This document shows positions 54,917 through 64,000 of a stretch of 64,000 nucleotides of DNA, piece after piece. Below the pieces are notes generated by a model. That model had not been told where the DNA came from. It was given only the letters and a program-made list of their open reading frames with translations, and did no database searches. Made by a program: the position numbers and the translations under genes. This DNA is from Tremella fuciformis (taxonomy: Eukaryota; Basidiomycota; Tremellomycetes; Tremellales; Tremellaceae), in the NCBI GenBank assembly GCA_032768795.1, contig CP136500.1:310001-374000 (forward strand), given 5' to 3'. The stretch's first letter is position 1, and each line of letters opens with the position of its first letter.

Positions 54917-55320
54917 TGTCACGTCGGCCACGCCTCCATGATCACCAACGCACGCCTACGATCTTCATCCCAGCCCAGCACGTCTGTCAGACACGTGACA
55001 ATACCGTCGAGCCTCGAGTACCTTCAACGAGCCTCGAGTAGCCTCGAGGACTCTAGAGCTCGAGCCTCATCGATGGTGTTACAAGGAGAAAGCCTCAGGC
55101 GGTGCAGAGGAGGGCACGGGTGATATATATACAGGTCCTCAGCTGTAGACCATCCTTAGCACCGTGGCATTGAGTCCCATGGATAGAAGATAACGGTGCA
55201 GCCTTGTTGTTGACGCACAAGAGGCTGTAGGACACACCTTCTTGTGGAGGACACAGACAGATTGACTGAGAGTACATGTGAGAGGGCCTATAAGTCGACG
55301 ACCGGCCTGGCCCCGTGACA
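54917..55320 (+). repeat. Solo LTR, family C, in the satellite
   Basis: 404 bp, TGTCACGTCGGCC...GGCCCCGTGACA, exact duplication CCAAC on both sides (54912-54916, 55321-55325). TATATATACA near 55123. Confidence 0.95.
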
Positions 55321-55803
55321 CCAACAAAGCTGAGAGAACAGGCAGGAATTCAGCCAATAGGTGAGAATCCTTGTGGTGACACAGTTATCCTAGAATTCTA
55401 GGATAACATCCGTCACATGTGTATTGCCATCAGGAGAGCGCTTTTCAGTCGCGTAGGCTTTGACCAATGCTTGTGATTACCAGTGTTGACACAGTGGTCC
55501 TACAAATCCGAGAATACATGATAATCCTTGTGGTGACACAGTTATCCTAGAATTCTAGGATAACATCCGTCACATGTGTATTGCCATCAGGACAGCGCTT
55601 TTCAGTCCAATGCATGAGATTACTAGTGTTGACACACTGGTCCTACAAATCCGAGAATACATGATAATCCTTGTGGTGACACAGTTATCCTAGAATTCTA
55701 GGATAACATCCGTCACATGTGTATTGCCATCAGGAGAGCGCTTTTCAGTCATGTAGGCTTTGGCCAATGCATGAGATTACTAGTATTGACGCACTGGTCC
55801 AAC

Positions 55804-56207
55804 TGTCACGTCGGCCACGCCTCCATGATCACCAACGCACGCCTACGATCTTCATCCCAGCCCAGCACGTCTGTCAGACACGTGACAATACCGTCGAGCC
55901 TCGAGTACCTTCAACGAGCCTCGAGTAGCCTCGAGGACTCTAGAGCTCGAGCCTCATCGATGGTGTTACAAGGAGAAAGCCTCAGGCGGTGCAGAGGAGG
56001 GCACGGGTGATATATATACAGGTCCTCAGCTGTAGACCATCCTTAGCACCGTGGCATTGAGTCCCATGGATAGAAGATAACGGTGCAGCCTTGTTGTTGA
56101 CGCACAAGAGGCTGTAGGACACACCTTCTTGTGGAGGACACAGACAGATTGACTGAGAGTACATGTGAGAGGGCCTATAAGTCGACGACCGGCCTGGCCC
56201 CGTGACA
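55804..56207 (+). repeat. Solo LTR, family C, duplicated with the satellite
   Basis: Apparently identical to 54917-55320 at an offset of 887, including its CCAAC flanks. It arose by duplication of the satellite block, not by a second insertion. Confidence 0.95.
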
Positions 56208-56887
56208 CCAACAAAGCTGAGAGAACAGGCAGGAATTCAGCCAATAGGTGAGAATCCTTGTGGTGACACAGTTATCCTAGAATTCTAGGATAACATCCGT
56301 CACATGTGTATTGCCATCAGGAGAGCGCTTTTCAGTCACGTAGGCTTTGACCAATGCTTGTGATTACCAGTGTTGACACAGTGGTCCTACAAATCCGAGA
56401 ATACATGATAATCCTTGTGGTGACACAGTTATCCTAGAATTCTAGGATAACATCCGTCACATGTGTATTGCCATCAGGAGAGCGCTTTTCAGTCATGTAG
56501 GCTTTGGCCAATGCATGAGATTACTAGTGTTGACACACTGGTCCAACAAAGCTGAGCTGAGAGAACAGGCAGGAATTTAGCCAATAGGTGAGAATCCTTG
56601 TGGTGACACAGTTATCCTAGAATTCTAGGATAACATCCGTCACATGTGTATTGCCGTCAGGAGAGCGCTTGTCAGTCATGTCGGCTTTGGCTAATGCATG
56701 AGATTACTAGTGTTGACACACTGGTCCTACAAATCCGAGAATACATGATAATCCTTGTGGTGACACAGTTATCCTAGAATTCTAGGATAACATCCGTCAC
56801 ATGTGTATTGCCATCAGGAGAGCGCTTTTCAGTCATGTAGGCTTTGGCCAATGCATGAGATTACTAGTATTGACACACTGGTCCAAC

Positions 56888-56930
56888 TGTCACGTCGGCC
56901 ACGCCTCCATGATCACCAACGCACGCCTAC
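56888..56930 (+). repeat. LTR-C start, cut by the copia1b insertion
   Basis: The first 43 bp of an LTR-C (TGTCACGTCGGCCACGCC...CGCCTAC), then copia1 LTR. It sits at the same satellite position as the two complete LTR-C copies. Confidence 0.9.
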
Positions 56931-57200
56931 CAACGGAAATAGGTGGTACGCTCACATGAGCTTGACTCATCCTCGAGTAGACTCGTCGAGACACACATCC
57001 TCGACGAGGTTGTCCCTCGTCGAGGATGAACCTCGACGAGGCAGGAAAGCTGCCACCAACAATAACTCCACTTATAACGCCGACACCCTCGACGACCTTA
57101 TAGAATGTCGCCGCCTGTTGCCCTCCTCATCACTCATAGCAAGTGCTGAGCGGGCAACAGGTGACCGGAATCCCATTGCCTCAGAGCTAAGATTCCGTCG
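56931..57200 (+). repeat. 5' LTR of copia1b
   Basis: 270 bp, CAACGGAAATAGGTGG...GATTCCGTCG, followed directly by TGGTAACG and a leader of about 97 bases to the Gag ATG. This adjacency is the reason for assigning the whole repeat family to copia1. Confidence 0.8.
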
Positions 57201-57770
57201 TGGTAACGTCTCATTCGACAAGTCGCGGTAGATAGAACGCGTCAACAAACTCGTCGACCTTGCCTACGCACCGCCAGCCTCGAAGTGGTCCTCCGTCATG
57301 CCATCTCTGCAGACGGTGAAAGAAGAGCGTAAGCTCAACGGGCGCGACAACTACGCCCAGTGGGTGCGCGAGATTCGAGTCGTCCTGGGATCCGCCGGCC
57401 TTGTCCCACACATCACCAAAGACGCGTCAGCGATTCGGGCACTCGTCGAGGCTCGATATCCAGTGTCAAGTCCGGCCACAGCAGCCGAGACATCAAAGAG
57501 AGCAGTTGCTCTATACGAGCATGAGAAGGAGCAGTCCACCGCCCTCTCCACTCTATACGGCAGTCTGACAGAGACTGTCCAAAATAAGCTTCCCTCGAGC
57601 CTGATCGACTTCGAGAATCCTCAACCGAAGGGGCTTTACGATCACCTGATCACCACATACGGGGCCGACAACGGATCTCGCCTAGCCGAACTATGGTCAT
57701 CAATCTTCGGCGAGACCATCCCAGAGAATGAGGACCCCGAACCTCATCTCACAGCTATCCGGTCGCAACT
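57201..57770 (+). pseudogene. copia1b leader and Gag N-terminus, truncated by gypsy3
   Basis: ATG at 57298 opens MPSLQTVKEERKLNGRDNYA, then YAQWVREIRVVLGSAGLVPHI and a helical region; from about residue 99 it matches the beginning of the window (1-200) almost exactly. It is cut at 57770 by the end of an LTR-A. The TGG right after the LTR could be a primer-binding site, but the following bases do not fit a tRNA end well. Confidence 0.9.
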
Positions 57771-58542
57771 TGTCAGACCTGTACCCGGTGACCTGTACTA
57801 GATCCAACTAAAGCTCACCTAAATCAATCTATCGGTTCAAGCTGCTAACTATTAACGACTATTCGTAACAGATAGTAACGAACAAGAGTAGAGTGGAACC
57901 AAGCTGGGTGAGGAGCGATCAAGACTCACTTCACTTATCTATCTCTCGTCACTGGTACGGTCGATTCTCTAAGTAGACGTTCTATCTAGAGGACTAGTTA
58001 ACTAGATCGCTGAGGAACTTCCTCTGCGATCTTCCTTCTTAAGTATCTGCTGACTCTCGCCCGCTCTCACTCTGATCCTTCTAGCATCGTCCTTCGTGGA
58101 TCGTTCCATCGTTCTCCTAGTCGCTTCTACTCGTTCCCAATACTCTCTAGTATTCTCTCGTCGTCTCTCTTCTCTTCTATCGTCTTCTCTCCGCGCTGGC
58201 TTGCATCTAATCTCCTTGTGTGCCCGTCGTCGTCCTTATCGTCCTCGGTCTCCGCCCCGTGGCCCTGACTGTGAGATAACTCTATCCTCCGTTATCGTGG
58301 ACCTGACTCTTGTCCTTGCGTGCGTTCCTATCTCAACTCGGCCGATGGAAGACTGAGACGTATCCTTCTATCGTTCTCCAGGTTGTTCCAGCGCTTTCAA
58401 GAGCAAGTCGTAGTTATTCGTGACTAATAGTGACGGTTCTATCGTACTCACGTTCTTCGGTTCGTAGGATCCTTTGGATGTTTCCGTCGGAAGTTGCCTC
58501 GTGGTAGTCTCGTGGTCAGGATGCCGTGTCGGTTTCCTGACA
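57771..58542 (-). repeat. 3' LTR of gypsy3 (family A)
   Basis: 772 bp. On the minus strand it reads TGTCAGGAAACC...GGTCTGACA and is preceded by the purine tract GGAGGGAGGAG. The left flank is CAACT; the partner duplication should lie beyond the right edge of the window next to the 5' LTR. Confidence 0.95.
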
Positions 58543-58552
58543 CTCCTCCCTC
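58543..58552 (-). promoter_or_regulatory. Polypurine tract of gypsy3
   Basis: GGAGGGAGGAG on the minus strand, abutting the TGTCAGG of the 3' LTR. Confidence 0.85.
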
Positions 58553-58851
58553 CTTTACATCATGAGTCCCTTCATGATAAGATTAGTCGCGACTGATTTT
58601 TATTTGTTCTTGATACCGCCTATCGGTTGTCGCTTATCGTCCCGTTGCCTAGCAACGACTTTCTACATGTCGAGCATCTGCGAGTTGTCACCCTAGTTGC
58701 CTAGCAACCGCTCGCTCTTGCGACTGCCTCATACTCGTTTTACTCGTAACGCCGTTTTGCCGATAGACGCCCGCAGGATACATAAGGGCGTGACTGCGCC
58801 CTCTCGTTGTTCGTTCGTACATCTACTTTTCTTGACCTTTGGCGTACCCCT

Positions 58852-60211
58852 ATGGCCCGCTCTCGCGCATCCGCCCAACGACGTGTGAGTACTCGATCAT
58901 GTTCGTGGCTATTACTGACCAAGAGCATAAGGGACGCTTCACGCGCAAGTCCACCTCGCCCGCTATGACGCCCCTGCCTGAGTTGGACGAGTTGGCTCCG
59001 TCAAACGAAACCCGACAAGATCTCACCCAGATGGATGCGGACCCGAGTGAGTTACTACTACTCGCTCGTATTTGTCACTAATAGCAGATGAGACACCTGC
59101 CCTCCCCACTCTCTCGGATGGAGAAGGCGTCACCCAGCCTCTCGCCCCCGCCGACACCGTCTCAGCTCCCGCTGCTCTCGAACGTGCCCCCACTGCCCCT
59201 CTGAACACCGCCCAAGACAAGACTTCGTCGCCTGCCCCGGAGGCTGACAACAAATCCGAAGGTGTGTTTGTTTTCTTGTATTCGTGTGTATTCGTTCCTA
59301 ATAGTTTCCAGATGGATCCGAGACTACTGATCCCGAGGGTAACGTCGATGAAGACCCTAGTAAGTCGTTCCTATTCGATTTTATCCGCAACTAATAGCAG
59401 CCTTCCTTCTTTCCTCCGATCCCCCCGCCATCGAAGACGAGCTGGACTCGTCGGAGACAGAGTCCGAACCCCCTCGCAAGAAGGGTTCCAAGGGGAAAGG
59501 GAAACAACGCGCCATTGTCGATACTCCTATTCGCGAGCTCGACGAGACCAAGCCCATTCCGTCCACTCCGGAATCAGTTGATCCCGACGAGATCCTGGCC
59601 ATTGTGAGTAGTTTCTATTCGTTACGAATAGTAACTAATTGTAGGACTATGCCACGTTCATGTCAGCCGCCCACGCGAGTCAGACCCCGTCTAAGTTTGT
59701 TCCGAAGGCAAGTGATCTCGTACTGTTTGGGGTTAATAGTAACGAATAGTCCCACACTGTCGATGTCCCCCCGCCCTACAAACGGCCGTCCGAACTTAAG
59801 GCCGGTGAGGCGCCGCCCAAGCGTGCTGCTCGCGGCACGCGCCCACTTTCAAATGAGAAGTTCGCCGAACAGCAAAAATATCCGGTCTCGGTTCCACCGT
59901 GCCGAGGCTGTCTCAAGGCCAAGCTTGTTTGTCGAGTCAAGCCAGGCTCAATTCGCTGTGCTGTGTGCACTTCGGCATGTTCTTTCTCAGACCCCGCGCC
60001 TTATCTTCAGGTTTTACGAGAGCATTTCCTTTCCCTCAAGGAAGGTCTGAAGGGACTCGAACGCGCTCGATTGAATTCGTCTACCTCCGGGACAGTCACT
60101 ATCCCTGCGGGCACTTTTGCGGACATACATTCGCGCATTTCCCAGATAGGTGAAGCCGAGGCAGCTGTTCGTACTTTGGAGTCGCTGAAGAGGAAGAATA
60201 GGGAAATGTAG
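58852..60211 (+). CDS. Antisense spliced gene of gypsy3: Cys-cluster protein, 367 aa
   Basis: Opposite strand to pol, between pol and the 3' LTR. Seven exons join in one frame: 58852-58884, 58926-59046, 59088-59261, 59312-59359, 59401-59603, 59645-59707, 59750-60211. Introns are 41-50 bp, mostly with CTAAT just before the AG; the last has a GC donor. Exon 1 is 11 codons (MARSRASAQRR). The middle is acidic and Pro/Ser-rich (TPLPELDELAPSNET, AIEDELDSSETESEPP, KKGSKGKGKQRA). The last exon holds PCRGCLKAKLVC...RCAVCTSACSFS (CX2CX6CX9CX2CX3C, 59900-59980), a possible zinc cluster, then a helical tail (FLSLKEGLKGLERARLN, ISQIGEAEAAVRTLESLKRK). A TATA-like GATACATAAG lies at about 58776. Its stop is 67 bases from the pol stop, tail to tail. 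Function unknown; DNA binding is a guess. Confidence 0.85.
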
Positions 60212-60278
60212 CATATAGTCATCTATCGTTGTACCTATGAAGTCCTCAATCGCACTGGGTGCTATTTGGGACTAATAG

Positions 60279-63200
60279 TTACTGACGACTTCTTAGATTA
60301 TGCCTGTGCCCGGTCTCTTGCCTGACTGACTCTTGAGTTCGTTGTCGTTTGTTAGGTCGTATAGGCTCTTCTTTGTCGCTATTTGTCTTTATTCGTTTTG
60401 AATAGCTCCTATCTTTCTTGATTCCTCCGAATGTGTGACCAATGGGCTTGTCGGGGTGTCGCTCGTGGAATGTTCTTACAACCTCTGCCGCGTTTCTGAC
60501 GTTCACCTCCGGCTCCCAGCCCACTTCATCGTCCCCGTAGCCTCTCCACTCCACTAGGTACTCGACTTTCCCATTCCTTGTTCTTCTTGAGTCCAGAATC
60601 CTCTCGACTTCAAATTCAGCATCAGGCTCCACTATAGTTGGTAGTCCTTGTGGTTGCCCTTTTGGTCGTATTCGTTTGTCTTCGACGCTAATAACGTCCA
60701 CAGGATGCAGTCTGGACACATGAAAAACATTGTGGATCTTGAGCGTCGCTGGTAACTTCAATTTCTTCGCGTGTGTTCCTATTGATTCTTCCACCTGGAA
60801 GGGTCCATCTCGCCTGTAGTCGAGTTTCTTGCTGGGTCGTTTCGTGTTAAGGCCCTCGAGGTCCAACATGACATAGTCTCCGTCCTTGATTTCGACCTGC
60901 GGCTGGTGCTTCCTGTTGTAGTACTTCTCCATTTCCTTTCCTGCTCGTACATAGTTCTCCCTGCAGATTGAGTGAACTTCGTTCATTGAGTTCGCACGTT
61001 GTCTTGCTTGCTGATTGTCGACTTTATTCGGTTCTAATATTTCCTGAACCCATCTAGGATGAAATCCGTGTAGCGCATAGAACGGGGTCATTCCTATCGT
61101 ATCGTGATGGGCGTTGTTGATGGCGAACTGGGCGAATGCCAACAACGGTGCCCAGTTGTCCTGGTCGAAGTTGGTGAAGATCCTCATGAATCCCTCTACT
61201 TTCTGGTTATGTCGCTCGGTTTGACCATCAGTCTGCGGCCTTCTTGCCGTACTGAGTGCCAATCGAATGTCGAATTGCTCCGTTAGACTCCTCCAGAAGT
61301 CTGATACAAATTTACTTCCCCTGTCAGATACAATCGTGCTCGGCAGTCCGTATCTGGAGAATACCGTATCGAATAGTAACGAACACATTTCGGGTGCGTT
61401 CAACTTTGTTACCGTGGGTATGAGCACTGTGTACTTTGTCAAGCGGTCGACCACTACTAGTATTGAATTGAAGTTGTTTGAGACTGGCAGCTCTTCGATG
61501 AAGTCCATCGTGATGTCCTCGAACGGTAGGCGTGGAACTTCCAAGGTTCGTAGCTGACCTCTTGGTCTCTGGTTGAAAGGCTTGGTGCGCAGACAGGCTG
61601 TGCAGCTCGACACGTACTTGGTGACGTGCGCAGTGAGCCCAGGCCAGTAATAGTCCCGTTGAACCGCCTTCATAGTCCTTTTAACTCCTGGATGTCCTGC
61701 CAACGGAGTGTCGTGTCTTGAGTTTATGATCTTGAACCTCAAATCATCGTAGTCTGGGATATAGATTTTGCCGTCGATGCGGATGAATCCTTGTTGGTCT
61801 ATTTCGACTCTAGTATCGCTTGATAGTCGCAATTCGTTCCTAATATCTTCGAGCGGTTTCTGTGCGGCAATCCCTTCGATGACTTGCCTGCACTGCTCGT
61901 CCTTCATATACCCTTCCCTTACTCTGCTTCCATCGATGATCCAATCATACGTGTTCGGGTCTGCTGTACTGGGTGATTCGGTCGTTGTAACCCCATACAT
62001 TTCAAGGGGTTCCTGGTCTTCGACGATTGAAGCTGTCTTCTTTGACTCTTCTAAGTTCGTCACTATTTGGTCCAATTCGTTCTCAGCATCGATTGTCTCG
62101 ATCACCTGTCGAACCTTCGAGTCCGTTTGGTAACTGTCACCGCCTCTTGTCCCTGCCAGGTCAGGTCGTCTCGACAGGGCGTCTGGTACCACGTTGCCCT
62201 TACCTGGGGTGTACACTATTCGTAGATCGAAGCGAGCCAGGATCTCTGCCCATCTGGCCTCCCTGTTTGATACCTGCTTCGGCATGGTATACCCTATCAA
62301 GGGCTGATGGTCGGTAACAAAGATTATTGGCCATTTGCTGCCCTCGAAATATGCTCGATGATGTTGTAAGCAATAAATAATTGCGAATAGTTCTTTCTCG
62401 GTGACAGTCCAGTTCTCCTCATTCGGTTTGAGCCTTGCTGAACCATAATGGATTGCCGTTCGCTTCATGGTGTTGCGATCCACATGGTAGATCACATACC
62501 CAATGGCGAAGTCCGAGGCATCCGTGTGTACCTCTATCGGGAGCTCTGGATCGAAGTGCCCGAGAATAGGCGGTGATGATAGGGCACCTTTCAGCGACTG
62601 AAATGCCTTGTCAGCCTCTTCGTTCCAAATAAACCTTGCTTTCTTCGACATCAACTTGTTGAGAGGTCTCGCAATTCCCGAGAAGTTGGGTACAAATCTT
62701 CGGTAGTAACTGAAAAGACCCACCGCAGATCGTAGTTCCTTCTGTGTAGTCGGGATAGGGAAGTTCCTAATAGTTTCTGTTAGTCCTTCGTCGGTTGCTA
62801 TCCCCTCCGCAGACACCCTGTGTCCTAAGAATGTAATGCTGTCTTTCTCGAACTCGCATTTTGCTGCTTTTAGTCGAAGCTCCCATTGTCGTAGTATATC
62901 GAAGACTGTCTTGGTAAGAGCTCGAAGTTCTTCAACCGTTTTCGCGTAAATGAGAATGTCGTCGATATATACGTAGACACCTTTCCCTATTAGTTCCGAA
63001 AATATATCGTTCATAAAATGTTGGAACGTTGCGGGAGCCCCTTTTAGGCCATCCCTCATCACAGTGGACTCGAACATACCAAAGATAGTCCTGAACGCTG
63101 TCAGGTGTTCGTGTCCTTCAGCCATCCGCACCAGCTGATAGGCCCCTGCCAAATCCAGCTTCGTGTAGAACCGTGCGTCACGTAGATCTGCCAAGATCTG

Positions 63201-63872
63201 CGAGATTAATGGTAACGGATAGGCGCTATTTACTGTGGCTTCATTTAGCTTGCGATAGTCCACGACTAGTCGTAAGCGTCCGTCTTTCTTCGGGACAAAG
63301 AACGCCGGCGATCCATAAGGTGATAACGAATGGTATATCTTTCCTTCCGCCTTCTCCTTTTCCAAGTATTCGTGTAAGGCGTTCTTTTCTTTCGGAGATA
63401 GTTGATAGAGAGGAGCAAGAGGCAGCTTACCTCCCTCCTTTAGTTCTATCCTGTGGTCGTACGGTCGATGTGGCGGCAGCGCTGCCGACCCACTCGGTTC
63501 TTCAAACAAGTCTTCCCATCCTTGGTAGGCCTCTGGAATCTTGCTTTCCTTTGCCGAAGACTGTTCCTTCTCGTTCAAGGTCGTGTACGAGTCGCTCTCA
63601 CTGGCGGTTACTCCGTTCACCTCTACCCTTGTTTGGTCGTATTCTTTCTCCTCAAGTGCTATTCGTCCCCATTTGTTCCAAATAGTCACATCTTGCAAAT
63701 CTTCGATTGCCGTCCAATCCTCCGGATCGGTTCCGGCTTCATCCTTGCCGTATTTGTAGTCGTCGTAGATTCCACTAGAATCATCGCTTGACTCATCATC
63801 CCTCGTAGAAGGGTCACTGAGTACGGGAGTCCCGTCTTCCGTCCCAGCCCTTTCAAGAGGATCGTCCGCCAT
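60279..63872 (-). CDS. gypsy3 Pol: RT, RNase H, integrase, chromodomain
   Basis: One open frame of 1197 codons from ATG 63872. Residues 1-110 are acidic linker. RT spans about 135-365 (SPYGSPAFFVPKKDG, LVVDYRKLNEATV, YIDDILIYAK with both Asp at 304-305), RNase H about 435-560 (EVHTDASDFAIGYV, WTVTEKELFAI, TDHQPLIGY), the H2C2 zinc site at H720, H726, C757, C760, integrase core at D790, D850, E886 (HPQTDG reads RPQTDG), and a chromodomain at about 1080-1135 (FEVERILDSRRTRNGKVEYLVEWRGY...GWEP). No protease is visible in this ORF, so it should precede it beyond the edge or lie in an upstream ORF. The tail is basic (RPNKRQRTQES). Intact. Confidence 0.96.
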   Translation of the reverse strand: MADDPLERAGTEDGTPVLSDPSTRDDESSDDSSGIYDDYKYGKDEAGTDPEDWTAIEDLQDVTIWNKWGRIALEEKEYDQTRVEVNGVTASESDSYTTLNEKEQSSAKESKIPEAYQGWEDLFEEPSGSAALPPHRPYDHRIELKEGGKLPLAPLYQLSPKEKNALHEYLEKEKAEGKIYHSLSPYGSPAFFVPKKDGRLRLVVDYRKLNEATVNSAYPLPLISQILADLRDARFYTKLDLAGAYQLVRMAEGHEHLTAFRTIFGMFESTVMRDGLKGAPATFQHFMNDIFSELIGKGVYVYIDDILIYAKTVEELRALTKTVFDILRQWELRLKAAKCEFEKDSITFLGHRVSAEGIATDEGLTETIRNFPIPTTQKELRSAVGLFSYYRRFVPNFSGIARPLNKLMSKKARFIWNEEADKAFQSLKGALSSPPILGHFDPELPIEVHTDASDFAIGYVIYHVDRNTMKRTAIHYGSARLKPNEENWTVTEKELFAIIYCLQHHRAYFEGSKWPIIFVTDHQPLIGYTMPKQVSNREARWAEILARFDLRIVYTPGKGNVVPDALSRRPDLAGTRGGDSYQTDSKVRQVIETIDAENELDQIVTNLEESKKTASIVEDQEPLEMYGVTTTESPSTADPNTYDWIIDGSRVREGYMKDEQCRQVIEGIAAQKPLEDIRNELRLSSDTRVEIDQQGFIRIDGKIYIPDYDDLRFKIINSRHDTPLAGHPGVKRTMKAVQRDYYWPGLTAHVTKYVSSCTACLRTKPFNQRPRGQLRTLEVPRLPFEDITMDFIEELPVSNNFNSILVVVDRLTKYTVLIPTVTKLNAPEMCSLLFDTVFSRYGLPSTIVSDRGSKFVSDFWRSLTEQFDIRLALSTARRPQTDGQTERHNQKVEGFMRIFTNFDQDNWAPLLAFAQFAINNAHHDTIGMTPFYALHGFHPRWVQEILEPNKVDNQQARQRANSMNEVHSICRENYVRAGKEMEKYYNRKHQPQVEIKDGDYVMLDLEGLNTKRPSKKLDYRRDGPFQVEESIGTHAKKLKLPATLKIHNVFHVSRLHPVDVISVEDKRIRPKGQPQGLPTIVEPDAEFEVERILDSRRTRNGKVEYLVEWRGYGDDEVGWEPEVNVRNAAEVVRTFHERHPDKPIGHTFGGIKKDRSYSKRIKTNSDKEEPIRPNKRQRTQESVRQETGHRHNLRSRQ

Positions 63873-64000
63873 TGGCGCTTTTTCGCAGCTATTCGTTTCT
63901 GTTGCTCCTTCGCCATCGTTGCTTATTCCAGCCTCGCCAGATCCTTCCTGGGTTACTGAGATCGGTCTCCATCGATTGCCGCTTTCCGCGATCTCGATGT

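Larger units (their letters stand above)
53591..56887 (+). repeat. Palindromic satellite array (12 palindromes) with inserted LTRs
   Basis: Perfect 24-bp palindromes (GTTATCCTAGAA followed by its inverse) start at 53633, 54256, 54457, 54640, 54797, 55384, 55541, 55684, 56271, 56428, 56611 and 56768. Units are about 157 or 183 bp depending on the linker (TACAAATCCGAGAATACATG or AACAAAGCTGAGCTGAGAGA). Outer GTGAC/GTCAC extends the hairpin. An 887-bp step (54797 to 55684, 55384 to 56271, 55541 to 56428) and a 1971-bp step (54457 to 56428, 54640 to 56611, 54797 to 56768) show larger duplications. Inserted: LTR-B 53689-54123, LTR-C 54917-55320 and 55804-56207. Confidence 0.95.
57771..64000 (-). 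mobile_element. Ty3/gypsy chromodomain element gypsy3 (right end outside window)
   Basis: Seen here: intact pol, an antisense spliced gene, the purine tract and the 3' LTR. Gag and the 5' LTR are expected to the right of 64000. RT and integrase catalytic residues are all present, making it the most likely active element in the window. Confidence 0.93.

Noticed and set aside
53591..56887. Regularly spaced palindromes resembling a CRISPR array
   Set aside because: The genome is eukaryotic, the units are 157-183 bp with repeated (not unique) spacers, and there are no cas genes. It is a satellite.
63173..63685. Plus-strand ORFs (up to 170 codons) opposite gypsy3 pol as further antisense genes
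   Set aside because: They lie fully inside the pol coding region, lack splice structure and look like shadows, unlike 58852-60211, which lies outside pol and splices in frame.

Overview
The window reads as a repeat-dense block of a filamentous-fungus or yeast-like fungal genome, most likely a basidiomycete. The evidence is short introns with CTAAY/CTGAC branch points, chromodomain-bearing Ty3/gypsy elements, a JmjC gene cut into nine small exons, and a nuclear insertion of fungal-type mitochondrial cox1 and large-rRNA sequence. Nothing bacterial is present (no operons or ribosome binding sites). I cannot name the species.

Layout. 1-3031: decayed Ty1/copia polyprotein (copia1). 3032-10218: Ty3/gypsy element gypsy1 (minus strand), broken by a scrambled mitochondrial insertion, a solo LTR and frameshifts. 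10219-18126: LTR fragments, a 348-bp tandem array with tRNA-like A and B boxes, and two fragments of a second copia family (copia2). 18127-25628: nested solo LTRs (families A, B, C, E, F and copia1). 26126-30272: palindromic satellite containing a pogo-type DNA transposon, itself interrupted by a copia1 LTR. 31934-40717: a gene island with four spliced genes, one encoding a JmjC protein. 41403-42704: solo LTRs. 42870-52483: a nearly complete gypsy element (gypsy2, minus strand) with other LTRs nested in both of its LTRs. 53293-56930: expanded palindromic satellite with inserted LTRs. 56931-57770: 5' LTR and start of another copia1 copy. 57771-64000: 3' LTR, an antisense gene and an intact pol of gypsy3 (minus strand), running off the right edge.

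LTR families used below, named only for this report: A (about 772 bp, gypsy3), B (about 435 bp, solo only), C (about 410 bp, probably gypsy1), D (about 465-520 bp, gypsy2), E (131-141 bp, solo only), F (667 bp), and the copia1 LTR (about 270-300 bp, ends CAACGG...CCGTCG rather than TG...CA). Many insertions keep exact 5-bp target duplications, so the order of nesting can be read directly.

The most notable observation is that gypsy2 and gypsy3, two different chromodomain elements, each carry an extra gene between the end of pol and the 3' LTR, on the strand opposite pol. Both genes open with an 11-codon first exon followed by a GTGAGY donor, have introns, encode a protein with a CX2CX6C...CX2CX3-4C cysteine cluster, and end convergently a few tens of bases from the pol stop. 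Because the introns are antisense to the element's genomic RNA, they would not be removed during retrotransposition. A second notable pattern is that copia1 and gypsy3 each carry their own short word scattered through LTR, leader and coding sequence (CTCGWCGAG in copia1, TATTCG/CGAATA in gypsy3).
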